Source: Pusillibacter faecalis
Lineage (GTDB): Bacteria; Bacillota; Clostridia; Oscillospirales; Oscillospiraceae
Length of the DNA stretch: 64,000 bases
NCBI RefSeq assembly: GCF_018408705.1
Contig: NZ_AP023420.1
Span: 2,604,001 to 2,668,000, forward strand
Direction: 5' to 3'
Under the pieces are notes generated by a model. That model worked only from the letters and a program-made list of their open reading frames with translations. It had not been told where the DNA came from and made no database searches. Position 1 is the first letter of the stretch; each line of letters opens with the position of its first letter. This document shows, one piece after another, positions 1 through 8,694 of this stretch. The translations under genes were made by a program, and so were the position numbers.

Positions 1-1
1 T

Positions 2-973
2 AAATGGAGTGTCAATAATAATCTAGCCGTTGAGGTCTTTCAGGTAAAGCAAACTAATGTTACAGAAAAAGTTGGGAGACAAGTCTTGTACAACTGGCTT
101 TTGGCATATAATCAACGGCCTGAAATCACCAAGTTTATTCTGTATATTGCAGACGATTATAAGTTCAGTAGAGCAGCATTTACTAATGATCCGAAGATTG
201 AATACGAAAACATAATTAGTTCCAATCAATCGGAAAATGCTCTTGTAAGTCGTGTGAAAAAAATTTATACTGGCAATTTTGAAAAATTTGAAAAAGATTA
301 TAAATTGATTTGCGGAAAATATGAAATTGAACGTCTGAACAATATAGATGAACTTATTGAAAAACAGTTAATCACAACGTTCCATGCGACCGGTACAGAT
401 ATATATTTTGACAAACGCATCAGTGAGTTATTTACAAGAGTTTGTGCGAGAATAATGGATTATGCAAGTAACCGCAGAGCTTATGTGTGTACCCAAATGG
501 AGTATATGGAACTATGTGAGGAAATCTGCAATAGTATTTCATCTACACAATATTCACCAGACTATGAATCTTTTTGCCAAGTATTTGCCCAAAGAGACTT
601 GACTGACAAAGTCAAATCTTCTAGGGAGTACCGGCAACTATGTTATTGTGATCTTCCAAGTACAGAAATTTTGGAACATTTACGCTGGGAGCAATATTAT
701 CAGAATATTAGACAGCACTTGCTTTCCGATGCTAAAAAAGATACTATTTCAAAAACAGAAAAAATCGCTCATCGAAATCATGCTGATGTGGTTTATGAAC
801 TTAAAGAAGATAAAAAGGATTCACCTCGGCGCAGGTTAACACAAACGCGTCGCTGTCCAATTTCGACCTTGCATGATGAATTTTCGAGATGGGGAGCATA
901 CATTTTTTTGACAGCAGACAGTGTAACTAATCAAATTTCTTGGAAAGATGAAGATGAGGAAGTATATGAATAG
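2..973 (+). CDS. ABC-3C system effector, 5' end outside window
   Basis: The frame is open to the left edge, so the true start lies upstream and the ATG/TTG-like codon near 86 is internal. The first visible residues contain VEVFQVKQ, a strand followed by QxK, which resembles the (D/E/Q)xK core of restriction-endonuclease-fold nucleases. The rest is charged and helical with no membrane segment, consistent with the C-terminal domain that ABC-three-component effectors use to engage their ATPase. The next two genes overlap it by 8 bp each, in the effector / small middle protein / ABC ATPase order known for ABC-3C systems. Codon use is AT-rich, unlike the metabolic genes to the right, suggesting transfer. 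The nuclease assignment is an inference because the missing N-terminus would hold the other catalytic residues. Confidence 0.65.
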   Translation, partial: KWSVNNNLAVEVFQVKQTNVTEKVGRQVLYNWLLAYNQRPEITKFILYIADDYKFSRAAFTNDPKIEYENIISSNQSENALVSRVKKIYTGNFEKFEKDYKLICGKYEIERLNNIDELIEKQLITTFHATGTDIYFDKRISELFTRVCARIMDYASNRRAYVCTQMEYMELCEEICNSISSTQYSPDYESFCQVFAQRDLTDKVKSSREYRQLCYCDLPSTEILEHLRWEQYYQNIRQHLLSDAKKDTISKTEKIAHRNHADVVYELKEDKKDSPRRRLTQTRRCPISTLHDEFSRWGAYIFLTADSVTNQISWKDEDEEVYE

Positions 974-1412
974 CCAAATTGATGATATTTTGGATACACA
1001 AATTGAGATAATACAGATCAGTATTTATTGCGATATAGTTAGAAATCTATTGTTAAATTCAAAGAGTATAAGTGTCGCCAAGATCGTTCCCTTTAGCTTT
1101 GTTATAAAAAAGAGAAATTATTTGCATGGTAGCTTGTATAGAGGAAACAATAAGTCCGATTTGGTTTTAAAGTTCTTATCTCAGGTTAGAGGTTTATTTG
1201 ACGAATTATGTGAACAAATGCCCTATATTTTTGAAGCGATTGATTTACTCGTGCAAGATGGATTCTGCGAAATACACGAGGGAGAGTTGATTTGCTGCGA
1301 TGTTAATCAACAGAGGACAGAGAAATATGGTGCATTTACAGAAGCAGCGCTTCAAGAAAGCAAAGGATATTCCGATAGACAATTTTTGAGAGAGGTGATA
1401 AGCATTGTTTAA
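966..1412 (+). CDS. ABC-3C system middle component
   Basis: A 148-residue soluble protein with no cofactor or catalytic motif that I recognise. Size and position between an effector and an SMC-like ATPase match the middle component of ABC-three-component systems, thought to couple the ATPase to the effector. I chose the ATG at 966 because GAGGAA lies just upstream and the start overlaps the effector stop by 8 bp; an ATG at 948 is also in frame. Its end overlaps the ATPase start by 8 bp, so the three genes are probably translationally coupled. Confidence 0.6.
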   Translation: MNSQIDDILDTQIEIIQISIYCDIVRNLLLNSKSISVAKIVPFSFVIKKRNYLHGSLYRGNNKSDLVLKFLSQVRGLFDELCEQMPYIFEAIDLLVQDGFCEIHEGELICCDVNQQRTEKYGAFTEAALQESKGYSDRQFLREVISIV

Positions 1413-3186
1413 TTTAATAGAATTATCTCTCTATGGAAAAGACGAAAATCAGGTTTTTTCTTATCCTTTTGTAGCTGGTATTAACTATTTCAAGGGAAAG
1501 AACGATACTGGTAAAACAGAATTCTATACTTTCCTAGACTATATGTTTGGCTCTAGCATTAATCTGTCAGAGAAGGATTGGTTTAAAGGGTCGTTGCAAT
1601 CTGCGGAACTTGTGTTTTTATATGATAATCGAAAATTCGCAATTAAACGTTTTATAGATGATCCGAATAAAAATTTTTTCAGATATTTCGATGAGGACGA
1701 ATCCGAACAAATTCGGCTTAGCGAATATAGAGCAAAATTGAACTCTATTTTTTCAAGCGACCAAACGACTTTGAGAGAACTTCGCACTTTCGTAGAAGAA
1801 GATATTGGGTATAGAACCTTTACTTTATTTAATTTCTTTGGCGAAAATAGACAAGGCGTTCTAAATGATTTTTTCGATAAATGCAGTCGCTTGGAATATT
1901 CTATAAAGTTGCCTGCTTTGTTAAATTATATTTTTAATAAAAATATTGCTCGCATAAATGATCTGAAGAAACAAGAGGAAGAATTAAAATCTCAACTTGA
2001 CAGTCTTGAATGGAAAGTATCAAAAAACGATGATATTCGTGGTAGAGTAAATCATCAGCTCAAAGTTCTTGGAATACATAAAGTCTTTACAGGTAAGAAT
2101 TCCAATGACATTCTTGGCGAAATTGCAGCCTTGCAAAATTCTTTGGAAAAGGATGAATCTTCTTCAAGGTCTCAAACGATTACAGAACTTGAAGCGATGT
2201 ATACTAGCCTAGATGAACAAATCAAAAAACAACGAAACCTAGAATCTGACCACAAACAGTTTATCGAAGATGAAGTTAAGCAAAAAGTCCTGCTTGATAA
2301 ATTGCAAGAAATCGTGGGTCAAAAAGCAGAATACATGTATCTGGTCGAACCGTTAATTAGTTTGGTTTCGGATTTGGATAAAAGTATCTCGTTCAATAAA
2401 TACTTAATACAGGAATCGACAACTAGAGAATTGAAAAAGCAGCGGGATAAAGTAAGACAGCAAATACTGGCAAATAAGTCGAGATTTGAAATCTATTCAG
2501 TATCACAAAAAACACAGGCAATCACATTAATTAAAGAATATCTAAGTTATTACGATGATAACCTAAACAATGATAACCTACTATCAATCAGAAAAAAGTT
2601 AAAAAGCATTCGAGAAGAAATTCGTATGCTTCAAAATGAAAATGATACAGAAAAACTAAATAATTTGTCCATGGATATAACTCGATTGTATAAGTCCTCT
2701 GTGGATGTCTCAGAATTAGCTGAATTTGATTTCAATAAAGACGGATTTCATATTTCTTATTTAAAGAACGGAAATATTTTGCAACCACAGATTTCAGACA
2801 CAGAAGAAAATAATGCTACATCACAGATTAAAAACTATTACACGGGCAGTATGGCAAGACATACTTTAATACAGTTGTGCGGCTATTTGGGCTTTCTACG
2901 TATGTTAATCAAAGAAGGAAAATATCCGTTAATTCCGTTTTTAGTTATAGATCATATCTCAAAACCATTCGATAGCAAAAATCAAAAAGCATTAGGTGCG
3001 GTTCTGCATGAGGCATACAGGGATATTCAGAAGTCAGATATGCAAGTCATCCTATTTGATGATGAAGATGCATCAAATCTCGGGATAATACCCGATCTTT
3101 GTACTGATCTGCTGAATGAAGAGAAAAGCGGTTTTAATCCGTTCTATACTCCTGCTAAAGGGACATCAGAAGACACAACCAATTAA
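1405..3186 (+). CDS. ABC-3C system ABC/SMC-like ATPase
   Basis: 593 residues, TTG start with AGAGGTGAT about 7 bases upstream. The P-loop GKNDTGKTEF lies near residue 35 after a short beta-rich start, as in SMC/RecF-type ATPases. A long coiled-coil insertion spans roughly residues 185-430. The C-terminal half has a signature-like region (TGSMARHTLIQLCGY) and a Walker B-like strand LIPFLVIDHISKPF. The usual Glu after the Walker B Asp is replaced by His (DH), as I recall for parts of this family. It would sense a trigger and license the upstream effector. About 36% GC by eye, much lower than the flanking chromosome. Confidence 0.75.
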   Translation: MFNLIELSLYGKDENQVFSYPFVAGINYFKGKNDTGKTEFYTFLDYMFGSSINLSEKDWFKGSLQSAELVFLYDNRKFAIKRFIDDPNKNFFRYFDEDESEQIRLSEYRAKLNSIFSSDQTTLRELRTFVEEDIGYRTFTLFNFFGENRQGVLNDFFDKCSRLEYSIKLPALLNYIFNKNIARINDLKKQEEELKSQLDSLEWKVSKNDDIRGRVNHQLKVLGIHKVFTGKNSNDILGEIAALQNSLEKDESSSRSQTITELEAMYTSLDEQIKKQRNLESDHKQFIEDEVKQKVLLDKLQEIVGQKAEYMYLVEPLISLVSDLDKSISFNKYLIQESTTRELKKQRDKVRQQILANKSRFEIYSVSQKTQAITLIKEYLSYYDDNLNNDNLLSIRKKLKSIREEIRMLQNENDTEKLNNLSMDITRLYKSSVDVSELAEFDFNKDGFHISYLKNGNILQPQISDTEENNATSQIKNYYTGSMARHTLIQLCGYLGFLRMLIKEGKYPLIPFLVIDHISKPFDSKNQKALGAVLHEAYRDIQKSDMQVILFDDEDASNLGIIPDLCTDLLNEEKSGFNPFYTPAKGTSEDTTN

Positions 3187-3251
3187 TGCCTTTTTGATAA
3201 CTGTGTGCTGCACTATTTGCGTATTGAAGCGCATATTCAAGGCCCGTTTGC

Positions 3252-3333
3252 GGGGGTATGTAACCGATGGGTTCAGGAGAGCGCTTGACTGGCAGTCAAG
3301 AGGTCAGCGGTTCGATCCCGCTTATCTCCACCA
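3252..3333 (+). tRNA. tRNA-Ala(GGC)-like sequence with abnormal D arm
   Basis: Acceptor strands 3252-3258 and 3323-3329 pair (two G-U), the anticodon stem CTTGA/TCAAG carries loop CTGGCAG with anticodon GGC at 3291-3293, the T arm AGCGG/CCGCT has a normal TTCGATC loop, and CCA is encoded. The part between acceptor and anticodon stem is 25 nt and lacks the usual GCTC-loop-GAGC hairpin; only GTTC...GAGC or an alternative AACC/GGTT pairing is possible. It may be a variant gene or a 3' tRNA fragment joined to foreign DNA by integration at a tRNA 3' end. Confidence 0.6.
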
Positions 3334-3338
3334 TTGGG

Positions 3339-3376
3339 AAAGCTCGTTTTGATGAAAGTCAAAGCGAGCTTTTTCC
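3339..3376 (+). terminator. Intrinsic terminator after tRNA-Ala-like sequence
   Basis: AAGCTCGTTTTGA pairs with TCAAAGCGAGCTT (one G-U) around a 6-nt loop, followed by a T run. It would end a transcript carrying the tRNA-like sequence. Confidence 0.75.
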
Positions 3377-3582
3377 TTTTCTCTCCATCCGGCAGATTGA
3401 CATGTCGCAGACTGCCAGTTTTGCATTCTCACCCAAACAAGCGTTCCAGGAGAAACGCCCGTTTTTTATGCTCGAATATCAGAAGATTGACTATGAAATT
3501 ATGCTATAATCCATAACCATAATGTCACTACGTAGAGGGGGGCAGGAACACCCTCTTTTTTACTTTCCAGGACAGGAGAACC

Positions 3583-4219
3583 GTGAATGAGCGACAACAG
3601 GTTTTCGGTTACTGCTACGATGACGAGAGAGCCAGTTCGTTTTTTAACGCATCTCGCCCCTTGATCCGTGACAAGCGGTTTCAAAGGTTTGTTGCACGAC
3701 CTTATGCTGAACCGTATGAGCCTGTCCATAAAAAACAGCTGGTATGACGAACAGGGGCGGGTCTATATCTACTGCACTGCAGAGGAAACCCGTGAGGACC
3801 TGCGTTGCGGCAATGATAAGGCGCTGAAACTGCTGGCAGAGCTGGATGTGAAGAAAGGCTTTGGGCTGATCGAGCGTATCAAGCAGAGGCAAGGGAGGCC
3901 GACCAAGAGATACGCATTAAACATTTCACCACCAGGACGGTCCCGGAACCGTCTGCCCAGCCGGAGCTCAGAGGTGCAGACCTCGACCTTTCCGGCTTCC
4001 AGACCTCGGAAAAACCGATATCTGAGCCTCGACAAATCAGAGGTCTTGACCTCGAAAAACCAGATCCATCTCCTGTCAGTGATTGGTTCGGAAATCGTGT
4101 TACTTACAGTATACAATAGATTAGATGTGGCGATAATCGCGGCATTGGCAGGTACTAATTTTGAATACAATTTTGATAACCTGTTTGAAAATCTCATTTC
4201 TCCGGCCACAGGAACATAG
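3583..4219 (+). pseudogene. RepA_N replication initiator, decayed
   Basis: A GTG start at 3583 behind AGGAG opens a frame reading VFGYCYDDERASSFF and RDKRFQRF, similar to the start of RepA_N proteins of Firmicutes plasmids and ICEs. After about 3680 the family resemblance jumps to another frame (LMLNRMSLSIKNSWYDEQGRV, then ALKLLAELDVKKGFGLIERIK and GRPTK). The stretch normally reading like STDAKLLYG is missing, so an internal deletion plus frameshift broke the gene. The end keeps the SEVQTS / SEVLTS style tail and then degenerates. It marks a former mobile element next to the tRNA-like site. Family recognised by sequence feel, not by search. Confidence 0.65.
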
Positions 4220-4456
4220 ATGATTTCGCAGTCACCCCGCAGCAGACTTCACCATCTAGTACTATACCCCCGCCCGCTTAAAATGCCAAACTCTGTGGTT
4301 GGCAGCATCACCTAGCTCAAACCCGTAAAGATATCTGCCGCCTCTCTGTATGGTGAGGCGGCAGATTTTTATCGTTTTGTCGGGTCTTAGCAGAACTGCG
4401 GGAACAGGCAGAATCTGCCGATCACCCTTCTACCTCTTTAAATCTGAGAGCGTTCG

Positions 4457-5260
4457 TCATGATTGGCCCCGATACCCCAGACGAATTGAGAGTTTTCTGC
4501 AGGCAGGTGCAAGTTCTTCCACGATCTTTTGGATGCGGTCCAACGGCATCCGGCTTGCCGGGGCGCTCACGCTGATGGATGCCACAATTTTTTCTGTGTA
4601 GTCCCGCACAGGCATGGCGACGCACCGAATCCCATCAAGATTTTCTTCATCATCAATTGCATAACCGCGGCGACGCGTTTCCAGGCACTCAGAAATCATC
4701 TGCTCTGCATTGTCGATGGACTTCTGCGTAACCTTTTTTGTGCGGATGGTGTCAAAATAATCAACGATCTGCTTTGTCGGCCATTCACTCATAAAAACCT
4801 TCCCCAGTGCAGCTACATGGAGGGGCTCCACAGACCCCACTTGGGTGCTGATCAATGTAGATCGGTTCGGGTTTACTTTGCAGAGAATAATGCATTCATT
4901 GTTTCCGCTGCAAATTCCCATGTTCACTGATTCTGACACACGTGAGCACAGGTCTCCCATAACGCTTATGTAGTCTGATGTATTGATATTATGGTAGGTT
5001 GGAACTGTTTTTGAGAGCTCATACAGCCCCCATCCGAGCATATAACTCTGCTTGCCGGGAAGTCTGTCCACAAGTTCGCTTGCCAGGAGCGTATCTAGAA
5101 TCCGGTGGACATTATTTTTGCTCAGGCCTAAATTGTCACTCAATTCCGTGATTGTGATTCCCTCCGGTGAGGCATTCGCAGACATATATTTCATGACATC
5201 GATTGCCTTTTCCAGGGTCAAGACCGGATATTTCGCTTTATAATCGGAATGTAATTCCAT
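4457..5260 (-). CDS. IclR-family transcriptional regulator
   Basis: 267 residues. An N-terminal winged helix (TLEKAIDVMKYM, ITITELSDNLGLSKNNVHRIL) is followed by the IclR effector-binding domain, including the HVAALGKVFM region and the closing RRRGYAIDDEEN...GIRCVAMPVRD segment typical of the family. I prefer ATG 5260 to the GTG three bases earlier, given GGGGGAG just upstream. It is divergent from the transporter operon across about 480 bp of AT-rich DNA with repeated TTTAGAA boxes, so it very likely controls that operon in response to the imported compound or a breakdown product. Confidence 0.9.
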   Translation of the reverse strand: MELHSDYKAKYPVLTLEKAIDVMKYMSANASPEGITITELSDNLGLSKNNVHRILDTLLASELVDRLPGKQSYMLGWGLYELSKTVPTYHNINTSDYISVMGDLCSRVSESVNMGICSGNNECIILCKVNPNRSTLISTQVGSVEPLHVAALGKVFMSEWPTKQIVDYFDTIRTKKVTQKSIDNAEQMISECLETRRRGYAIDDEENLDGIRCVAMPVRDYTEKIVASISVSAPASRMPLDRIQKIVEELAPACRKLSIRLGYRGQS

Positions 5261-5504
5261 CACGACTCCCCCATCTTATATTTACTTTTCCCTCTATAAC
5301 GAGGCGCGAAAATGTTGCCGCTAACATGGATAGTTGCTTCCAAACGCAAAATGGACCTGTTAAAAAGCATGCAGTAAGCAGGACTTCTTTCTAAATCTTT
5401 GTGAAACCCGTTCTAAATAATCTGTTCAAATTGAGTATATAGAAAATTGTTTAGAATGTCAATTTCTAAATAAAAAAATCTATATATCAAATTTTAGAAA
5501 CTTG

Positions 5505-5534
5505 TTGACATCGTGCTGTAATTTATCATATATT
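5505..5534 (+). promoter_or_regulatory. Promoter of transporter/hydrolase operon
   Basis: TTGACA at 5505-5510 and TATATT at 5529-5534 with an 18-base spacer. It is about 215 bp before the transporter start, giving a long leader. A TTTAGAA box lies just upstream of the -35. Confidence 0.55.
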
Positions 5535-5542
5535 TTAATTAT

Positions 5543-5585
5543 AAAATTCTATTTAATGACTCAAAAATTTATTAAATAGAATTTT
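5543..5585. repeat. Perfect 15-bp inverted repeat
   Basis: AAAATTCTATTTAAT at 5543-5557 is repeated inverted at 5571-5585 with a 13-base spacer. It sits just downstream of the proposed start of transcription, where a bound regulator or an RNA hairpin could block expression. There is no T tract after it, so I favour an operator. Confidence 0.6.
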
Positions 5586-5746
5586 TAGAAATTACGCCAC
5601 CAATTACTCGTATTCATGCATGATTACAGAAAAGAGGCGCATAAAACAGGAAAAGGATTCTAAGAAGGGGGGAATACGTCGAAAGCAGGGACTCTCAGCA
5701 TATACATGGAGATCATCGGAGTTTATTAATATTGGGAGGAACGTTT

Positions 5747-7363
5747 ATGTCAGAGAAAGAGATGACGATTAAGAAAAAACTTTTAGCAGATATTGACTGG
5801 AACTGCGCAATCCCTTCCCTGGTCATTGTAGCGCTCATAGCACTCCCGGCAATTCTTTTTGAAGAGCAGACCAGCACCTTTGTCAACAATTTTTTCAATA
5901 CGTTTGTAGAAGCCACCAGTGCCTTCTACATTGTGATCCCTGTATTTCTGATCGGCATTGGTCTCTGGATGGCCTTTTCCAAATATGGGAAGGTTGTTCT
6001 TGGCGATCCGAAGGAGCGACCCGCCATCAGCAACTTCACTTATATCGCAACGCTGATGGCCATGTGTTATGGTGCGACCATCATGCGCACTGGCACCATT
6101 CAATGGGCATACATCGCGGAGGACCCTCCATTTGGCATTGAGCCCTATACTAATGCGGCCATTTTGGCAGGCTCCGCCTATTCTATTTTTCTCTGGGGAC
6201 TTCAGCTGGCCGCTATCTATGTGATTACCGCTCCGGCCGTTGCCTATTTTGTTCATGTCCGCGGCCAAAATAATGTGAAAATTTCCCAGCTCTGCCGCAG
6301 CCTGTTGGGGGACAAGTTTGCTGACGGTATTCTCGGCAAAATGGTGGATATTATTTTCGTCATCGCACTGGTTCTGGGCGCCGCTACCACCATCGGACTG
6401 GCATCTCCCGTTCTGAGCGCGGTATTTGGGGAACTGTTTCACCTGGAACCCGGCTTTGGCCTGGACTTTATCATGACCGTCTCCATGATTGTTATTTTTA
6501 CCACCAGCGCTTTCCTGGGGATTGAAAAGGGAATTGAGCGGCTGAGTGATTTGAACATCTATCTGATGATTGGCCTGGTCGTTCTGATTATGATCTTTGG
6601 CCCTGGCCTGTTCATTCTGAATTTTTCTGTGGAGTCTCTCGGCCAGTATTTGGACAACCTGCTGCTGTTCTCTTTTTACAGCGACTCTTTAAATTTTGGC
6701 GGTACAGGCTATACAGAGAGCTATACCGTATTCTGGTGGGCGTATTGCTTTACCTGGGGCATTATTCAGGGTATTTTCTGTGCCTTGATTTCCAAGGGCA
6801 GAACCGTGAAGGAAGTCATCCTGTATTACTTTGGAACCATTTTCCTGATAGTAGTTCCGCTCTCCTGCATTCTGGGCGGTATGGCGGTCTACTCCCAGCT
6901 GACAGGTGCAGTGGATGTATTTGCCGCGCTGGAAGCTGGAGCTGGTCCTGCAATCGCAAAAGTTCTCTCCGTCCAGAAGCTGGCGCCGGTGATCATGGTA
7001 GTCTTCTTCCTTTTGGCGCTGACGTTCTGTGCTACGACCATGGACTCCACCACGTATACCCTAGCCGCATTTGCCAGCAAGGCAGATATTGCCAAGTCTG
7101 CGCCATCAAAGAGTTCCCGGCTGTTCTGGGCGATTCTGATGTCCGTTTCCGCATTGGCTATGATGAAAGTCGGCGGGCTCGGTCCACTGGAGGTAGTCAG
7201 CGGCATCGCGGGGGTTCCCATCATTGTTATCACATTCCTGGTTATCTTTGCCGGAATCAAAATGATGAAGCAGGATAAAGCGTGGGTGACTCACGTTCGC
7301 CCCGACGATTGGGATGCTGAAAAGGCACCGCGGGCTGAACACGTGGAAGACCGCCTGATTTAA
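5747..7363 (+). CDS. BCCT-family transporter
   Basis: 538 residues with about 12 hydrophobic segments. The first segments, the central Gly-rich region (GIEKGIERLSDLNIYLMIGL) and the Trp-rich FWWAYCFTWGIIQG stretch, where the family has its Trp box, identify a betaine/carnitine/choline-type secondary transporter. The start is ATG 5747 behind GGAGG; the codons upstream in frame overlap that ribosome site. It is first in an operon with an M20 enzyme, a dehydratase and a DoeA-like hydrolase, so the cargo is likely a quaternary amine or cyclic compatible solute (ectoine type) used as nutrient. Cargo is inferred from context only. Confidence 0.88.
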   Translation: MSEKEMTIKKKLLADIDWNCAIPSLVIVALIALPAILFEEQTSTFVNNFFNTFVEATSAFYIVIPVFLIGIGLWMAFSKYGKVVLGDPKERPAISNFTYIATLMAMCYGATIMRTGTIQWAYIAEDPPFGIEPYTNAAILAGSAYSIFLWGLQLAAIYVITAPAVAYFVHVRGQNNVKISQLCRSLLGDKFADGILGKMVDIIFVIALVLGAATTIGLASPVLSAVFGELFHLEPGFGLDFIMTVSMIVIFTTSAFLGIEKGIERLSDLNIYLMIGLVVLIMIFGPGLFILNFSVESLGQYLDNLLLFSFYSDSLNFGGTGYTESYTVFWWAYCFTWGIIQGIFCALISKGRTVKEVILYYFGTIFLIVVPLSCILGGMAVYSQLTGAVDVFAALEAGAGPAIAKVLSVQKLAPVIMVVFFLLALTFCATTMDSTTYTLAAFASKADIAKSAPSKSSRLFWAILMSVSALAMMKVGGLGPLEVVSGIAGVPIIVITFLVIFAGIKMMKQDKAWVTHVRPDDWDAEKAPRAEHVEDRLI

Positions 7364-7401
7364 GCGGCAGCAAAAGGCTATATCATGAAGGAAAAGGTAT
7401 C

Positions 7402-8673
7402 ATGAACGGAAAACATATCAAAGAAAAAGTGTATCAACTGCTGGATGAACGAGCTGAAGAATACTTTCGTTACTTAGGCGAGTTTCTTCACCATCCGAGC
7501 ACCTTGGGCCAGGAGGAGAGTGCCCAGCAATATTATGCAGAGCTGCTCCAGAACTTGGGGCTGGAGGTTGATCTGTGGTATCCGCAGCCACAGGATATGG
7601 CGTGCAATCCTTACTTCCTGCCTTGCCGCGACGATTATGCCGGAAGTCCTGACGTTGTCGGTATCTGCAAGGGCTCCGGCGGGGGCCGGTCCCTGCTTCT
7701 GAACGGCCATGTGGATGTTGTTCCAGCGGGAAAAAATGACTGGGAGGACAGCCCGTGGAGTGGCCTTCGCAAAACGGGCCGCGTCTACGGCCGCGGCTCC
7801 AGTGACATGAAAGGCGGGCTGATTGCCAATTTGATGGCCATGGATGCCATCATAAAATCCGGTATCAAGCTGAAAGGCGATGTTCTTCTGGCAAGCGTCA
7901 TTGGTGAAGAAACCGGCGGAGCGGGGACTCTGTCTATGCTAAGCCGTGGTTATCGGGCTGATGGTGCAATTGTACCAGAACCCAGTGATCTGAATATCTG
8001 TCCAGTTTCCTTGGGCGTCATCTGGTTCCGGATTCGCGTGAAGGGCCTGGCTGCTCATGCCGCCAACGCCTATCTTGGGGTCAATGCGATCAGCAAGGCG
8101 ACGCTCATCATACAGGCATTGGACACCTGTAACGAAGAGAAGCGGACGCGGGTCCAGCATCCGCTTTACTGCGGAGATAACCACAATCCATTTAACATCA
8201 ACATGGGACAGATCCACGGAGGTACCATTGCAACCAGCGTTCCGGATGAGGTTGTGATTGAGGGACGAATTGCATTCTCGCCTGACGAAGATGTTGTGGA
8301 TGCCAAAAAGGTCGTAGAAGATGCGGTGGTGAAGGCTGCAGAACAGGACTCCTGGTTGCGGGAGCATTCGCCAGAGGTGGAGTGGCATAGCTTCTGCCTG
8401 AATTCCGGTCAGATTCCCACAGATCATCCCTTGACAACAGCCGTCTGCCATGCATATGAAGAGGTTGCCGGCGAGCCGCCTGTGATTTCCGGAACCCCCT
8501 GGGGCACGGACGCCGGCGCCATGATCCGGGTCGGCGGAATTCCCACTGTGGTCTTTGGCCCGGGGCCAAACGCCAAGGCCCACCAGGCAAACGAATACGT
8601 GGAGGAGAAAAAACTCCTGCAAGTGGCCAAAGTTATCGCGTCCACCATTTTGGACTGGTGCGAAGTACAATGA
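7402..8673 (+). CDS. M20-family zinc amidohydrolase/deacylase
   Basis: 423 residues. It has the M20 metal-site signatures: GHVDVVP near His103, GRGSSDMKGG with Asp135, GEETGG near residue 170, and a late AHQANEY His. The dimerisation domain sits in the middle (about 200-310). ArgE/DapE-like enzymes remove acyl groups from amino acids. In this operon the logical substrate is the N-acetyl-diaminobutyrate released by a DoeA-type hydrolase, a job done by M20 proteins (DoeB2-type) in some organisms. That role is inferred; it could equally be a peptidase or other N-acyl-amino-acid deacylase. Start ATG after AAGGAAAAGG. Confidence 0.85.
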   Translation: MNGKHIKEKVYQLLDERAEEYFRYLGEFLHHPSTLGQEESAQQYYAELLQNLGLEVDLWYPQPQDMACNPYFLPCRDDYAGSPDVVGICKGSGGGRSLLLNGHVDVVPAGKNDWEDSPWSGLRKTGRVYGRGSSDMKGGLIANLMAMDAIIKSGIKLKGDVLLASVIGEETGGAGTLSMLSRGYRADGAIVPEPSDLNICPVSLGVIWFRIRVKGLAAHAANAYLGVNAISKATLIIQALDTCNEEKRTRVQHPLYCGDNHNPFNINMGQIHGGTIATSVPDEVVIEGRIAFSPDEDVVDAKKVVEDAVVKAAEQDSWLREHSPEVEWHSFCLNSGQIPTDHPLTTAVCHAYEEVAGEPPVISGTPWGTDAGAMIRVGGIPTVVFGPGPNAKAHQANEYVEEKKLLQVAKVIASTILDWCEVQ

Positions 8674-8694
8674 TCCGCGTAGGAGGTAACAGCC

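Larger units (their letters stand above)
5411..5590. promoter_or_regulatory. Array of TTTAGAA/TTCTAAA boxes, candidate IclR operators
   Basis: Seven-base boxes occur at 5411-5417 (TTCTAAA), 5450-5456 (TTTAGAA), 5464-5470 (TTCTAAA), 5493-5499 (TTTAGAA) and 5584-5590 (TTTAGAA). The pair at 5450/5464 is an inverted repeat with a 7-base spacer. They surround the transporter promoter in the divergent region next to the IclR gene. Assignment to that regulator is an inference. Confidence 0.5.
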
